The position numbers and the translations under genes are program-made. The notes beneath the pieces are model-generated. The model saw only the letters and a program-made list of their open reading frames with translations, had not been told where the DNA came from and made no database searches. From the NCBI GenBank assembly GCA_000828075.3, contig JXCB02000002.1:209075-273074 (forward strand): a DNA stretch of 64,000 nucleotides. The letters are read 5' to 3'. This document shows positions 1 to 8,561 of this stretch, one piece after another (the first letter of the stretch is position 1; each line of letters begins with the position of its first letter). The DNA is from Tolypothrix campylonemoides VB511288 (GTDB lineage Bacteria; Cyanobacteriota; Cyanobacteriia; Cyanobacteriales; Nostocaceae).

Positions 1-675
1 ATTGTACACACCAGATGGTAAGTTAGCTGGTGGCTGAGGCGGATTGTACGCGCCGGGTGGTAAGTTACCTGGGGGTTGTGGCGGATTGTACGCGCCGGGT
101 GGTAAGTTACCTGGTAAAGATGGCAAGTTTCCTTGAGGTAAATAGGTACCGTTACTAGCAATTAAGGGACGTAATACCCAACGGTTGGGATTTTCTCTAG
201 AAACGGGTTGCAGTTGCACTTGGTTTGGATTGATGACAGTTCCTGGTGCCAAATCCATGACAATACGAGTAACATCTGCGTTGAGTTGGGAAACGCGAAT
301 GGTTCGGATTGCTCCAGAGAAATTTTGCTGAGTGGGAATTCTACCCAACTTAGTACCAGGTAAATCTATAACAATGCGCGGGGGTTGAGCGAGGTAAAAG
401 TGGCGGGGCTGTGAGGCTGCTGAGAGCGACATTTCTAGTTGTAACGCCTCTGGGTAAAAGCGCCAATCTTCCAGTCTGGCTACTGGCGCTACATAACGAT
501 TTGCTGTTTTAACTACTGGCGCTGCACTACGATTAGTTTTTTTGGTACCAGTCTCAAGGGCGTAGACGCTTAAAGTATTACCGTAAAGCATCGTTGCGTA
601 CAAGCTAAACAAGCAAACCCGAAACAGATAGTTGCAAAACCGGAAAAAATGCTTATTCATTAATCGCTTATCCAT
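1..675 (-). CDS. AMIN-domain envelope protein, probably N-acetylmuramoyl-L-alanine amidase (5' part only)
   Basis: Partial: it starts at 675 and runs off the left edge in frame (225 codons). An N-terminal hydrophobic stretch ending near a VYA site looks like a Sec signal. Residues about 75-150 match an AMIN domain (FYLAQPPRIVIDLPGTKLG, then TRIVMDLAPGTV), the peptidoglycan-targeting module at the N-terminus of cyanobacterial AmiC-type amidases. It is followed by a Pro-rich linker with a repeated unit NLPPGAYNPPQP. AMIN domains also occur in secretins such as PilQ, so the catalytic part, outside the window, decides the function. ATG 675 sits directly after GAGGAG, and a second in-frame ATG at 660 is possible. 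The family call is seen in sequence; the amidase identity is inferred. Confidence 0.8.
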   Translation of the reverse strand, partial: MDKRLMNKHFFRFCNYLFRVCLFSLYATMLYGNTLSVYALETGTKKTNRSAAPVVKTANRYVAPVARLEDWRFYPEALQLEMSLSAASQPRHFYLAQPPRIVIDLPGTKLGRIPTQQNFSGAIRTIRVSQLNADVTRIVMDLAPGTVINPNQVQLQPVSRENPNRWVLRPLIASNGTYLPQGNLPSLPGNLPPGAYNPPQPPGNLPPGAYNPPQPPANLPSGVYN

Positions 676-1190
676 ACTCCTCACTGCTCCAGAAAACTCA
701 TCCACAATTGTCCATGACAACTGTTTTTTTTGCTTGTCGCTTCTACCAGAGGTGTCGGATGACAGTACGCTCAAATGTAGGGCGAATGCCCTACGTACTT
801 TTACTAAACCTCTTGCAAAAGTCATTTTTGTGTATATGAAACCGCAGATGGACACAGATTCATACCAAATTGCGTTTAAAGAGAGCATTTTCTGAATTAA
901 CCGCTCCAGAACGCAGAGAACACAGAGAGGAAAAAGACAAAGTTATTTGTATGAATGCAACTTGGTATAACGCAGATAAATTATACGCGTTCAATACTTT
1001 GTGCTGTGTGGTTATCAATTGCTTTAAATTTGATTTTTGTAAGAAATTTAATGACTGTTCGACTGCTCAGATTGTTCATTTTCCTTTTGTGGTATTGCTA
1101 TTAATCCAATTGCTTTAGAAATGTTACTTACATTTATTTCTCCTCTTAAATCTTCTTTATCTGTCAGTTAAATTTTTATGTTAATTGGAA
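676..1190. other. Gene-free stretch with interspersed repeat tract
   Basis: No convincing gene. Short open frames here have no recognisable domain and show no ribosome site. The stretch 905-940 (ACGCAGAGAACACAGAGAGG) belongs to the same degenerate repeat family as tracts near 30587 (inside thrB) and 56750. Confidence 0.6.
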
Positions 1191-1404
1191 TATAGGACTA
1201 GTATTTGATTTCTGAAAAAACTCCGTACATCTGGAGAGACAGAAAATCAAAGGTAGTGTTTCGGATAAACCACTCAAACATCCACTTTAAATGAGAGAAG
1301 GTTGGAATTAAAGCGCAAAAACGTCTAACCCAGGTTTTTGCTTGTAACCAAATATCTTCTATAGGATTTTGTGATAGGCAATTAGGAGCAAAGCGATTAC
1401 CCAT
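1191..1404 (-). pseudogene. IS630-family transposase remnant (C-terminal end)
   Basis: The 68 residues read on the minus strand from 1404 contain NPIEDIWLQAKTWVRR and end MYGVFSEIKY. This matches the C-terminal end of IS630/DDE transposases, where the NP(I/V)EDIW motif carries the last acidic catalytic residue. The catalytic core upstream is gone, so it cannot be functional. The outer end (1191-1220, TATAGGACTAGTATTTGATT) strongly resembles the terminal inverted repeat of the short element at 52540-52691, so this is probably one true end of the element. The inner part is lost or replaced by the repeat at 1405-1490. Confidence 0.8.
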
Positions 1405-1831
1405 AATTACAGAACCCCACCCCTAACCCCTCTACCACATGGTGGAGGGGAGCTTTGGCTTAGCCACTCATCGGGATGGGATTTTCCAGGATTTGTTGGT
1501 AATTGAGCGGACATAATATCATTTAAGTAAAATGACAAATTTTATGACAAATTACTTTTTTAACTACATATTCTGATATCTTGCACCTATCCGTAGAAAG
1601 CACGACTAAGCAAAAAGCACTCAAACAAAGTTACATTTTTTTATGCGACTCTTTATCCAAAATAAAGGATTTGCGCTTAATACTTAGTGCTTCAAAAACA
1701 GTGCTTAAAAAACATTCCATCTTTCAGGTGCAAGATGTGAGTATTCTATCATTGAGAAATTCCTCCTCTTCTTTCTTTAGTGCATCTGTCAAACTCCTTT
1801 AGCTCATCAGCCAATATGCCAGTATTGGTTA
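1405..1831. other. Gene-free stretch
   Basis: No supported gene. Positions about 1410-1450 carry a C-rich/G-rich palindromic repeat (CCCCACCCCTAACCCCTC, then GGTGGAGGGGAG), a variant of which recurs near 63718. The 73-aa open frame at 1581-1802 has no recognisable domain, ribosome site or conserved look. Confidence 0.55.
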
Positions 1832-2335
1832 TCACCAAACAACAGGTGTCATAGTACCGATACCAAGAAGGCTATCTCTATATTCCCACATCGCCTCTAA
1901 TGCGTCTCTCCCCTTGTCAGTAAGCTTGTAATATCTGCGCCGCGCACCTCCTCGCTCAACAAGTTCTTCTGGTCTCTCGTCTCCCCAACGAGAATTTACA
2001 TATCCTTTGTCAGTAGATTCCATTCGACGCAATGTTGGATATAAAGTATTAGGTCCTATTTTTCTCTTTCCTTTACTAGCCTTCTCTATGGTATCGATGA
2101 TAGCCAAACCATAAAGTTCTTTGTCAGGATATAGTACTGAAAGAATATCCTCTTCAACATGCGAAAGTGAAGGAAAATCATGAGGAGAGTTTTCCTTGAT
2201 AGACGGTGAATCTTCTTTCTCTTTTTCAGCTACTAAATTTCTCGGTTTTTTAATATATCTATCTTCTTTTTCCTCCACAAGCCCTAAGACAATAGCCTTT
2301 AGCCAAGGCAGTCTATTTTTTATTAATTCCTCCAT
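1832..2335 (-). CDS. PadR-family transcriptional regulator
   Basis: 167 aa. The C-terminal two thirds is a PadR winged helix: DILSVLYPDKELYGLAII (helix 1-2), then IGPNTLYPTLRRMES (recognition helix, the most diagnostic PadR segment), then the wing GARRRYYKLTDKGRDAL. The first 60 residues are a charged extension rich in Lys/Glu that is not part of the usual domain. The ATG follows a GGGGGAAAG ribosome site. PadR proteins are usually ligand-responsive repressors acting on a neighbouring, often divergent, gene. Here the divergent gene at 3012 is a membrane protein. A regulatory link is inferred from orientation only. Confidence 0.85.
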   Translation of the reverse strand: MEELIKNRLPWLKAIVLGLVEEKEDRYIKKPRNLVAEKEKEDSPSIKENSPHDFPSLSHVEEDILSVLYPDKELYGLAIIDTIEKASKGKRKIGPNTLYPTLRRMESTDKGYVNSRWGDERPEELVERGGARRRYYKLTDKGRDALEAMWEYRDSLLGIGTMTPVVW

Positions 2336-3011
2336 CTTTCCCCCTTATATCGATAACAGTTGTCACCTCAGTTACTCACAAATTATTAATTGTCACTAGA
2401 AAAAACTCCTGCTAGTTCTAAAGTGAACTGAGGAAGAATAGCTCAACCGTGCTGTCTGTTTTAATGCCTGAAGTCGCTAAACTTACCAAAAATATGCAAG
2501 GAAGGGTGAAGTAGAATAACCTCCTTGGTGTTCTTGCTTTTGCTACTTGTTAAGTATTGGCTTGCACTCTTGTTAGTTTATCCTCAGCCAAACAATGAGA
2601 CAGATCACAGTCAGATGTGAGACAGATCATCAATGGGACAAATCATATTATATACATTATATGTTATATATCATTTTTGTACACTTTGTCTAGTTTGAAA
2701 ATAATATAGGAACAAAATAGCTGTGGTGTATTGACATATAAGGACAGAAAGCAGTTAATCAACAGCGATAAGTAAGTAAGATTACTTATTTTTACTTATA
2801 TAGTGTGCAAAATTGATAATATATTTTTTGATGTATATTATCAATTTTGTAAAGTTACAATAAAGCAAGCTGCTGTGTATTACTGCTAATGCTGAATACC
2901 AAGTTCTCCTGCAAGATGCACAACAGTAAGAAGTAGGGAATGACCGAAAGTAAGGGAATTCCTGTAGTGTGTCTCCCTCATTGGTAAAAAAATCGATAAG
3001 AGGAAAATAAT
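2336..3011. promoter_or_regulatory. Divergent intergenic region with direct repeats and an AT-rich palindrome
   Basis: A 676-bp gap between the PadR gene and the divergent membrane-protein gene. Three direct repeats TGAGACAGATCA(T) lie at 2596-2607, 2618-2630 and, diverged, 2634-2646. They are followed at about 2648-2672 by an AT-rich stretch with ACAT-TAT-ATGT dyad symmetry, the sort of site PadR proteins bind. No gene is visible. Operator function is inferred. Confidence 0.35.
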
Positions 3012-3563
3012 ATGAGCAATAATCACAGCAAAAAGTCAAAATCGAAAGCTCAAAAGAGCAACTGGAAATCTCTGCCGTCACGCCGAGAAAGCGACGAAGA
3101 ATTGAGGGGCGACCTTCAAGAACTACGAAGGTATGGTCAATCTGAACAAAAGGGTGTAGGCAACTACATGAAAAACTTGTGGCAGAGTATTTGGTGGGGA
3201 CTTGCACAATCGTCTACCAATAGCCAATCTACGCACCTCAAGCTCAAAGAAGGTGTCACACCTGCCGAAGAGAATAACGAAGGAGAGAAAGAATATCGAA
3301 ATTTGCTCTTCGAGAAAGCTAGGGTAAGCTTTTATGGATCACTCCTTGCTGGCACAGTGGGTATAACCATGAATTGTATGGGGTTCGGGATGATGTATTT
3401 TGGGAAAACAGACGTAGGTTTGCCAACTGCCATAGGGGGATTTGGTTTAGAGGCGTGTTCCTACTTCGTGTATAAAGTTTCGCAAGATGCTAATGACCGC
3501 TTAGATAGCTATTTTGGCAACGAGAGGTGTGAAGATGAAGATACAGAGGAGAGCGAAAGTTAA
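3012..3563 (+). CDS. Two-TM protein resembling the cyanobacterial TRADD-N-associated membrane domain
   Basis: 183 aa. The N-terminal 100 residues are hydrophilic and basic to mixed-charge. Two membrane segments follow at about 107-130 (VSFYGSLLAGTVGITMNCMG...) and 136-154 (GLPTAIGGFGLEACSYFVY), then DANDRLDSYF and an acidic tail. The 2-TM pattern with Arg before TM1, Gly-rich TM2 and ...ANDRLD after it resembles the cyanobacterial TRADD-N-associated 2TM domain described from comparative genomics of bacterial death-type domains. That match is from memory and moderate. No TRADD-N domain is evident at the N-terminus. The start is supported by AGAGG 8 nt upstream. A clean terminator follows, so it is a single-gene unit, with PadR divergent. 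Confidence 0.55.
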   Translation: MSNNHSKKSKSKAQKSNWKSLPSRRESDEELRGDLQELRRYGQSEQKGVGNYMKNLWQSIWWGLAQSSTNSQSTHLKLKEGVTPAEENNEGEKEYRNLLFEKARVSFYGSLLAGTVGITMNCMGFGMMYFGKTDVGLPTAIGGFGLEACSYFVYKVSQDANDRLDSYFGNERCEDEDTEESES

Positions 3564-3591
3564 CCATTAAAGAGAATAATTGATGGTCATC

Positions 3592-3616
3592 GGCTCTTCA
3601 CTATGAGAGCCTTTTT
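3592..3616 (+). terminator. Rho-independent terminator after the 2-TM gene
   Basis: GGCTCT / AGAGCC stem with an 8-nt loop followed by TTTTT, 29 nt after the stop codon at 3563. Confidence 0.75.
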
Positions 3617-4208
3617 AATTGTTATAGCAGGGGACTGGGGACTGGGGACTGGGAACTGGGTGAAAAGCCTTTTTGTGTCTAGGTTTTATCATCTGTTAGC
3701 GTCGTACGCACCTTGGCTGTTGCTATAAAATGCAAGAAAAAACTCCTGGTGATACAGGCGTTGCACTCAAAGGTAGTACGCAGGGTTATAGTGTTTTCCC
3801 CAATAAGCTGACATACGACAACATGGACAACTTTAAAGCACTGATATCCCTATGAGGAAGTGAGTTGGTAAGAGGAACTGTAATTGTAAGAAGCAAAAAC
3901 TTAATTTTCTGCTTGGCTTGCCATCAGTTCAGATTTATTTTAATGGGGAGAGGGAAAAACCAGGAAATCCTCAAAGTGATTTGGGGAAGCCCCGACTGTA
4001 ATCTTTGATTCAGTGGGGGAGGATGTCACTTAAATGAGACCCATCATCTGAAACTTCACTTGCTCCACTTCCATAACCTGGCAAATTTAGAGCCAAAATT
4101 TTCATTTTAATTTCCTATCTATGAGAGGCAAGGTAAGTTTTTATAGCTGCCTCTGGTTGTATACCTAAGGTCTTTGGCAGGTGAATTAAGAAAATCATTG
4201 CAAATCAA
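3617..4208. other. Gene-free stretch with tandem GGGGACT repeats and an esterase 3'-end copy
   Basis: Holds GGGGACT-type heptamer repeats at about 3630-3660 and a diverged copy of the 3' end of the downstream esterase gene (separate entry). No intact gene is seen. Confidence 0.6.
3792..3902 (-). pseudogene. Partial duplicate of the 3' end and downstream flank of the SGNH hydrolase gene
   Basis: 111 bp nearly identical (about six mismatches by eye) to 4783-4893, at an offset of exactly 991 bp in the same orientation. It includes the last 17 or so codons of the esterase (ending ...YNYSSSYQLTSS, stop) and about 58 bp past the stop. Within the coding part most differences are silent, so this is the relic of a second, once-selected copy, not random drift of a dead fragment. 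Confidence 0.75.
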
Positions 4209-4721
4209 TCAAGATTCTGAAATTGACTCGGAACCAACAAAGACCGTTGGAATGGCCATCACCATCAACATTACTAAGTTAGCAACCCAAAACAACACAA
4301 CAACGCCAAAACCTACCAATGTCAAAGAGGAAAATGTTAATTGCGTGAATCCATCCAGCAGTTGCCATAACCGAAAAGCTGTGTAGAAAAAACCAATGGG
4401 TACAACAATACTTGGCACCAGCCAGCGACTAAAGACACTTTCACAGATAAGTTGCACGGCTACTATCAATAGGTAACTCCCCCAGAATACCCATGAAGAT
4501 GATTGCCTCCAAGCCAGAACTAACAAGCAGATAGGTAATAAAACTCCAACAACCAAGGCTAACTTGACCCACCATCGCAGAAATTGCCATTGCTTCTGAC
4601 TAAACCCAATTTCTGCCGTAAAGGGTAAACGTCGAGCTTTTACGCCGAAACCATAGCCAATAGCTAGACTTGTTGCAATCAGAATAAAGAGCGTAAGAAT
4701 CAATCCATTATTAACTGCCAT
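4209..4721 (-). CDS. Hypothetical five-TM membrane protein
   Basis: 170 aa with five hydrophobic helices at about 7-27, 48-70, 77-95, 100-122 and 132-157, short loops, and no catalytic motif recognised. The start ATG at 4721 gives MAVNNGLILTLFILIA, so the first helix begins right at the N-terminus. It lies between the two copies of the esterase 3' end and downstream of the intact esterase on the same strand (119-bp gap). Family not recognised; probably cyanobacteria-specific. Confidence 0.65.
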   Translation of the reverse strand: MAVNNGLILTLFILIATSLAIGYGFGVKARRLPFTAEIGFSQKQWQFLRWWVKLALVVGVLLPICLLVLAWRQSSSWVFWGSYLLIVAVQLICESVFSRWLVPSIVVPIGFFYTAFRLWQLLDGFTQLTFSSLTLVGFGVVVLFWVANLVMLMVMAIPTVFVGSESISES

Positions 4722-4840
4722 CTGCTCTTACCCTAACACGCTTATTCTACGAGTACCAGAATCCCATTGGTCGATATTATACTGTTTTCCCCAATAAGCT
4801 GACATACGACAAAATGGACAACTTTAAAGCAGTGATATCC

Positions 4841-5566
4841 CTATGAGGAAGTGAGTTGGTAGGAGGAACTATAATTGTACGAAGCAAAAGCTTCCCAATT
4901 CATCACATCCTCTAACAGAGTTTTATATCCTAGCGTATTAGGATGAAGACCGTCGTTGCTTATGCGTTTGACTCTCCAAGCTTCACCGCGATTTATCCAT
5001 TGCTGGAAGATATCGAGATAAGGAATCCCGCGTTCGGTGCAAGCGACTTTAATAGCTTCTTTGTAGCGGTACTGGTCGGCATGATTGTAGTACAAGCAAT
5101 CCAGAAACGGCATTTTGGCTTCATCAACTGGAACCATTCCTACAAATAAAACTGGGCATAGTTGCTGCGCCTGATCAACCAAAGATGCTATTTGCGATTC
5201 AAAAACGGCAAAATCTGTATAGTTTCGTCCATTTGGACGACCTAACCGTGCTGAATCATTGACTCCTACCGACAGGATAATCAAGTCAGGAACCTGGTTT
5301 CGCAGTTCACCGCGATGGCGAAATTCCACTTCTAGCCTTTGCGCTACTTGCAGGATGCGATCGCCCCGCACCCCCAAATTATAAAGAACATGACCAGTGC
5401 TGCCAGGTAGCATCCAACACCGCCGCAGTCTCTCGACCCAGCCACCTCCTTCTGGATCGCCAAACCCATATATTAAACTATCTCCTAGCGCGACAATCTT
5501 TAAAGGCTGGGAATGTCTTGGCACAAGTGACAGATGCATTGAGGAATTTGCTTCAAATGTCTGCAT
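4841..5566 (-). CDS. SGNH/GDSL-family hydrolase (lysophospholipase/esterase-like)
   Basis: 241 aa. Block I is ALGDSLIYGFGDPEGGGWVE (nucleophile Ser in GDS), block III is LSVGVNDSARLG (oxyanion Asn) and block V is SNDGLHPNTLGY (catalytic Asp and His). All catalytic residues of the SGNH fold are present, so the enzyme should hydrolyse an ester, acyl or acetyl group; the substrate cannot be read. No signal peptide is obvious, so it is probably cytoplasmic. The C-terminal tail YNYSSSYQLTSS is the part duplicated at 3792-3902. It follows the CPBP protease gene on the same strand with a 76-bp AT-rich gap. Confidence 0.85.
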   Translation of the reverse strand: MQTFEANSSMHLSLVPRHSQPLKIVALGDSLIYGFGDPEGGGWVERLRRCWMLPGSTGHVLYNLGVRGDRILQVAQRLEVEFRHRGELRNQVPDLIILSVGVNDSARLGRPNGRNYTDFAVFESQIASLVDQAQQLCPVLFVGMVPVDEAKMPFLDCLYYNHADQYRYKEAIKVACTERGIPYLDIFQQWINRGEAWRVKRISNDGLHPNTLGYKTLLEDVMNWEAFASYNYSSSYQLTSS

Positions 5567-5642
5567 CTTTAAAATATATATGTTATATCTCTATAGAATT
5601 CTATACATATCTATACCATTGAGCATTACCTTTCTTGTTCTT

Positions 5643-6530
5643 TCATGACTCTTTTTCAAAAGAGTTGATGAAGTAAGGGACGGCTGCATTTTTGCGTGGC
5701 CAGTTTTGAGACAGGAAGCGTACTAGCACAGGTAGTGAGAGAACTATAAACAGGATACCGAACCACAAGCTATAACGTAATTGTTCTAACCTGTTCACGG
5801 CTGAGGTAGTCTGCGAGCCATTTGAGAACAATTCCATGACCACTACAAAAGAATTATTCAAAGCATGGCAGGCGATCGGCACGATCAGCGAGCGTGTTTT
5901 GATATATAACAGCCCCAAAACCATTCCAACCATAGACAATCCGACGACATTCGCGTGCCCAATTCCAAACAACAGCGACGAACCTACCAATCCTGCTCGA
6001 ATACCCCACTTGCTTGCCCAGCGCTGCAAAATAATCCCCCTAAAAAGGAATTCTTCAGTAATTGGCGCAACCACTAGCAACACAATTGCTCCCAGCAGGT
6101 TGAACAACAGTGGCGCACTTCTGTAAGGTGTTGGGTTGTTGGCAACCTCGCGTAAGATTGCTTCTATAAACGATGGAGCCACTAATGACAGTAGGTAAAA
6201 CAGTACAAGGTAGGAACCCATGGAAAACAGCAGCAACAGAATAACTAACCCTATCATCGGCAACCACCTATGGTTGCTTGGCAAACGACCGACTACATAC
6301 TCCAGGTGAACTCCTAAGCGCTTAAAATCTGCCAACGTCCAAAGGCAAAGTAACCCGAACAGGAAGATGTAAAGGATTAAATTCAAAACTTGAGGGTTGA
6401 ATTTTAAGCCACTAGTCGCTTGAATCACTCCTAGCCCAATCCCAAGAACAATAGATATGAGTAAAAGCCGCAGCAGCAAAGAGCGAACCTTGAGATGGAG
6501 AAATGGATTATTGATATTTTCAGAATTCAT
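5643..6530 (-). CDS. CPBP-family intramembrane metalloprotease (CAAX protease/Abi type)
   Basis: 295 aa with about eight membrane helices. The CPBP motifs are present in order: PITEEFLFRGIILQ (EExxxR, about residues 157-163), FGIGHAN (first His) and IACHALNNSF (HxxxN/D). These bind the catalytic metal in the membrane. In bacteria the family is linked to bacteriocin immunity, protein sorting or signal processing; no substrate is evident here. It is followed by the esterase on the same strand and preceded by endonuclease V after 21 bp, so co-transcription with nfi is likely. Confidence 0.85.
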   Translation of the reverse strand: MNSENINNPFLHLKVRSLLLRLLLISIVLGIGLGVIQATSGLKFNPQVLNLILYIFLFGLLCLWTLADFKRLGVHLEYVVGRLPSNHRWLPMIGLVILLLLFSMGSYLVLFYLLSLVAPSFIEAILREVANNPTPYRSAPLLFNLLGAIVLLVVAPITEEFLFRGIILQRWASKWGIRAGLVGSSLLFGIGHANVVGLSMVGMVLGLLYIKTRSLIVPIACHALNNSFVVVMELFSNGSQTTSAVNRLEQLRYSLWFGILFIVLSLPVLVRFLSQNWPRKNAAVPYFINSFEKES

Positions 6531-6551
6531 AAATTATGAAGATACTATGCG

Positions 6552-7217
6552 TTATTTGTTAGACGCTAGTTTATCGGCGATGCGTGTTGTTTCTGGCAAC
6601 CGATATTTTGTTGTGCAACGCAATACGTAATCAATTGCTGTTCGTAGACTGACTTTATGACCGCTAGAGACGTAGATTGGCTTGACTCCTACTCGCGTCC
6701 GTAGAACTGCTCCAATTGTTTCTCCTCTATGTATTAATGGTTGCCAGCTACCTCGTATGTCTGGGATTTCCTCATGCTTACCAACTAATAACGATTTTGC
6801 TACACCAATTGTAGGCATATCCACAATTAATCCTAGATGACAAGCTATGCCAAATCTTCTGGGATGCGCGATTCCCTGTCCATCACATAAGATAATGTCT
6901 GGTATTGTTTTAATCTTTTCGAGTGCGTCTAAGACTGCGGGTATTTCCCGAAATGAAAGGAACCCAGGGATGTAGGGAAATGTTGTAGGACGGCGTGCGA
7001 GGCTGGTTTCTTGCAACTGCAAATCAGGAAAACTTAGCACCGCTACAGCTGCACGACTAATTGTACCATCTGCTTCAAAACCCATATCTACCCCTGCTAC
7101 ATACTGCACAGGTTCTTTGAGTTTGTCTTCAGTTATGATCTCATCTTTTAGCTTTTCTTGAATTTTAATAGCTTCATCTACTGTCAAAGACCAAGTATGA
7201 AGTTGAGAAATTTTCAT
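6552..7217 (-). CDS. nfi: Endonuclease V (deoxyinosine 3'-endonuclease)
   Basis: 221 aa, normal family length. Contains YVAGVDMGF (metal-binding Asp), the FPYIPGFLSFREIPA segment, and the strongly conserved CDGQGIAHPRRFGIACHLG / IGVAKSLL block. The enzyme cuts the second phosphodiester bond 3' to deoxyinosine, starting repair of deaminated adenine. It lies 21 bp upstream of the CPBP protease gene on the same strand. Preceding it (7218-7475) is a repeat-rich gap. Confidence 0.93.
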   Translation of the reverse strand: MKISQLHTWSLTVDEAIKIQEKLKDEIITEDKLKEPVQYVAGVDMGFEADGTISRAAVAVLSFPDLQLQETSLARRPTTFPYIPGFLSFREIPAVLDALEKIKTIPDIILCDGQGIAHPRRFGIACHLGLIVDMPTIGVAKSLLVGKHEEIPDIRGSWQPLIHRGETIGAVLRTRVGVKPIYVSSGHKVSLRTAIDYVLRCTTKYRLPETTRIADKLASNK

Positions 7218-7232
7218 ATTTATAGCTTGAGT

Positions 7233-7475
7233 TTAAATTTTGTGGCTGGCAAAATTGTGAGTTATAACGGTATATTTACGGTTATGATGACATAATAAAA
7301 ATAATTTCGCGCAAAGTCGCAAAGGCGAGCCAGCGCTGCAGGAGGAGCCAGCACTGCAGGCGGGTCTCCCGCCGTAGGTGACTAGCGTTGGTTTCCCTCC
7401 GTAGGCGACTGGCGTCGCAAAGTAGTATAAGGCATTGTTACGCATCTCATACTATTTATATTTGGTAGATATACT
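7233..7475. repeat. GC-rich interspersed repeat tract
   Basis: Tandem related units of GCCAGC(G/A)CTGCAGG(A/C)GG and CCTCCGTAGGCGACT / CCGCCGTAGGTGACT between about 7325 and 7415. The composition differs sharply from the AT-rich flanks. A 70-aa open frame through it is a by-product of the repeat. Confidence 0.6.
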
Positions 7476-8546
7476 TTACAAATTTGCTGTCACCTGATGT
7501 GACAAAAGAAAATCTAACAAACTATTAAGACTGGTATTCGATAAATCAGGTATGGATAGCGATCGCTCTACTTTTGTAAAGTCCCGTTTCATGGATTTAC
7601 TATACGTTGGATCGTAGTGGAACTGTAATATATCTTGTACGAATAATTCCCAGTTTTGAGCATCAATCAACTGATACCATTCGCTTAATTTTTCTTTTCC
7701 ATAGCGAGATTTCAGTTTTTCGAGATTGGCTTTTAAAATATCAGGATGAGTTGTTAAATGTGGGTATTCTTGTAAGAGAAACTGAACTCTTTGGGCAATA
7801 GGTAACTGAATTTCTACACAGCTAGCCTGTTTCATTTTTTCCCAAAAAGACTGAGGTAGATAAACTTTTCCAATTTTGTTGCTTTCTGATTCTAACCACA
7901 CTGTTTTAGCAGGATTAAAGCTTTGGAGTTGTTGCAATAATAGGGATTCAAAATATTTTTGAGAAGGTTGGGGTGAAGGTTTTCCTTCCCATTCTTCGCC
8001 AAGCAAAGAACCGCGATGGTTAGCTAAAGCTTCCAAATCTAAAACTTGAGCACCACTTAAGCGCATTTGGTGTAGGATATAGGTTTTGCCACTGCCAGTT
8101 AGACCACATAATATCTGATAAGTAAATTTTTCTGGCAAATGTTTTAATTGCTCGCGGACATAAGCGCGATAAGTTTTGTAACCGCCTTCAAGTAACGTTA
8201 CCCGCCAACCAATTTGTGTCAGCACCAAAGCCATACTATTGGAACGTTGTCCACCTCGCCAGCAGTAAAGCAAAGGATGGTAGTCTTTTTCTTTTTCAGC
8301 AAAATGTTGAGTTAGATGTTGGGAGATGTTTTTTGAAACCAAAGCAGCACCGATTTTCCGGGCACTGAAGGGGCATACTTGTTTGTATATCGTTCCAACC
8401 TGGGCGCGTTCTGCATCATCCAGCACTGGTAAATTAATCGCACCAGGGATGTGATCTTCCGCAAATTCGCTGTTTGAACGAACATCAATTATTTCACTGT
8501 ATGTTTCTGTCCAAGGTTGCTGAGTGTATCTGGGTAAAGGTGGCAT
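7476..8546 (-). CDS. mnmH: tRNA 2-selenouridine synthase (tRNA 2-thiouridine geranyl/seleno-transferase)
   Basis: 356 aa. The N-terminal rhodanese domain has IDVRSNSEFAEDHIPGAINLPV and the active-site loop YCWRGGQRS (catalytic Cys about residue 96). The C-terminal P-loop domain has CGLTGSGKT (Walker A, about 146-154). The rhodanese plus P-loop order and length are those of MnmH/YbbB, which converts wobble 2-thiouridine to 2-selenouridine via a geranylated intermediate. No selD gene is visible in the window. A 52-aa ORF ends 15 bp upstream on the same strand and may be co-transcribed. Confidence 0.92.
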   Translation of the reverse strand: MPPLPRYTQQPWTETYSEIIDVRSNSEFAEDHIPGAINLPVLDDAERAQVGTIYKQVCPFSARKIGAALVSKNISQHLTQHFAEKEKDYHPLLYCWRGGQRSNSMALVLTQIGWRVTLLEGGYKTYRAYVREQLKHLPEKFTYQILCGLTGSGKTYILHQMRLSGAQVLDLEALANHRGSLLGEEWEGKPSPQPSQKYFESLLLQQLQSFNPAKTVWLESESNKIGKVYLPQSFWEKMKQASCVEIQLPIAQRVQFLLQEYPHLTTHPDILKANLEKLKSRYGKEKLSEWYQLIDAQNWELFVQDILQFHYDPTYSKSMKRDFTKVERSLSIPDLSNTSLNSLLDFLLSHQVTANL

Positions 8547-8561
8547 TAAGCAATTCTAAAT

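Noticed and set aside
632-1118. Open frames of 82-87 aa on the plus strand
   Set aside because: One overlaps the start of the AMIN-domain gene antisense; neither has a ribosome site, domain or protein-like composition, and part is a repeat tract.
1581-1802. 73-aa open frame
   Set aside because: Ser/Lys/Leu-biased, no domain, no ribosome site.
2782-3207. 141-aa minus-strand frame overlapping the 2-TM gene
   Set aside because: Cys/Tyr/Phe-rich, no start context, and overlaps a gene with ribosome site and terminator on the other strand.
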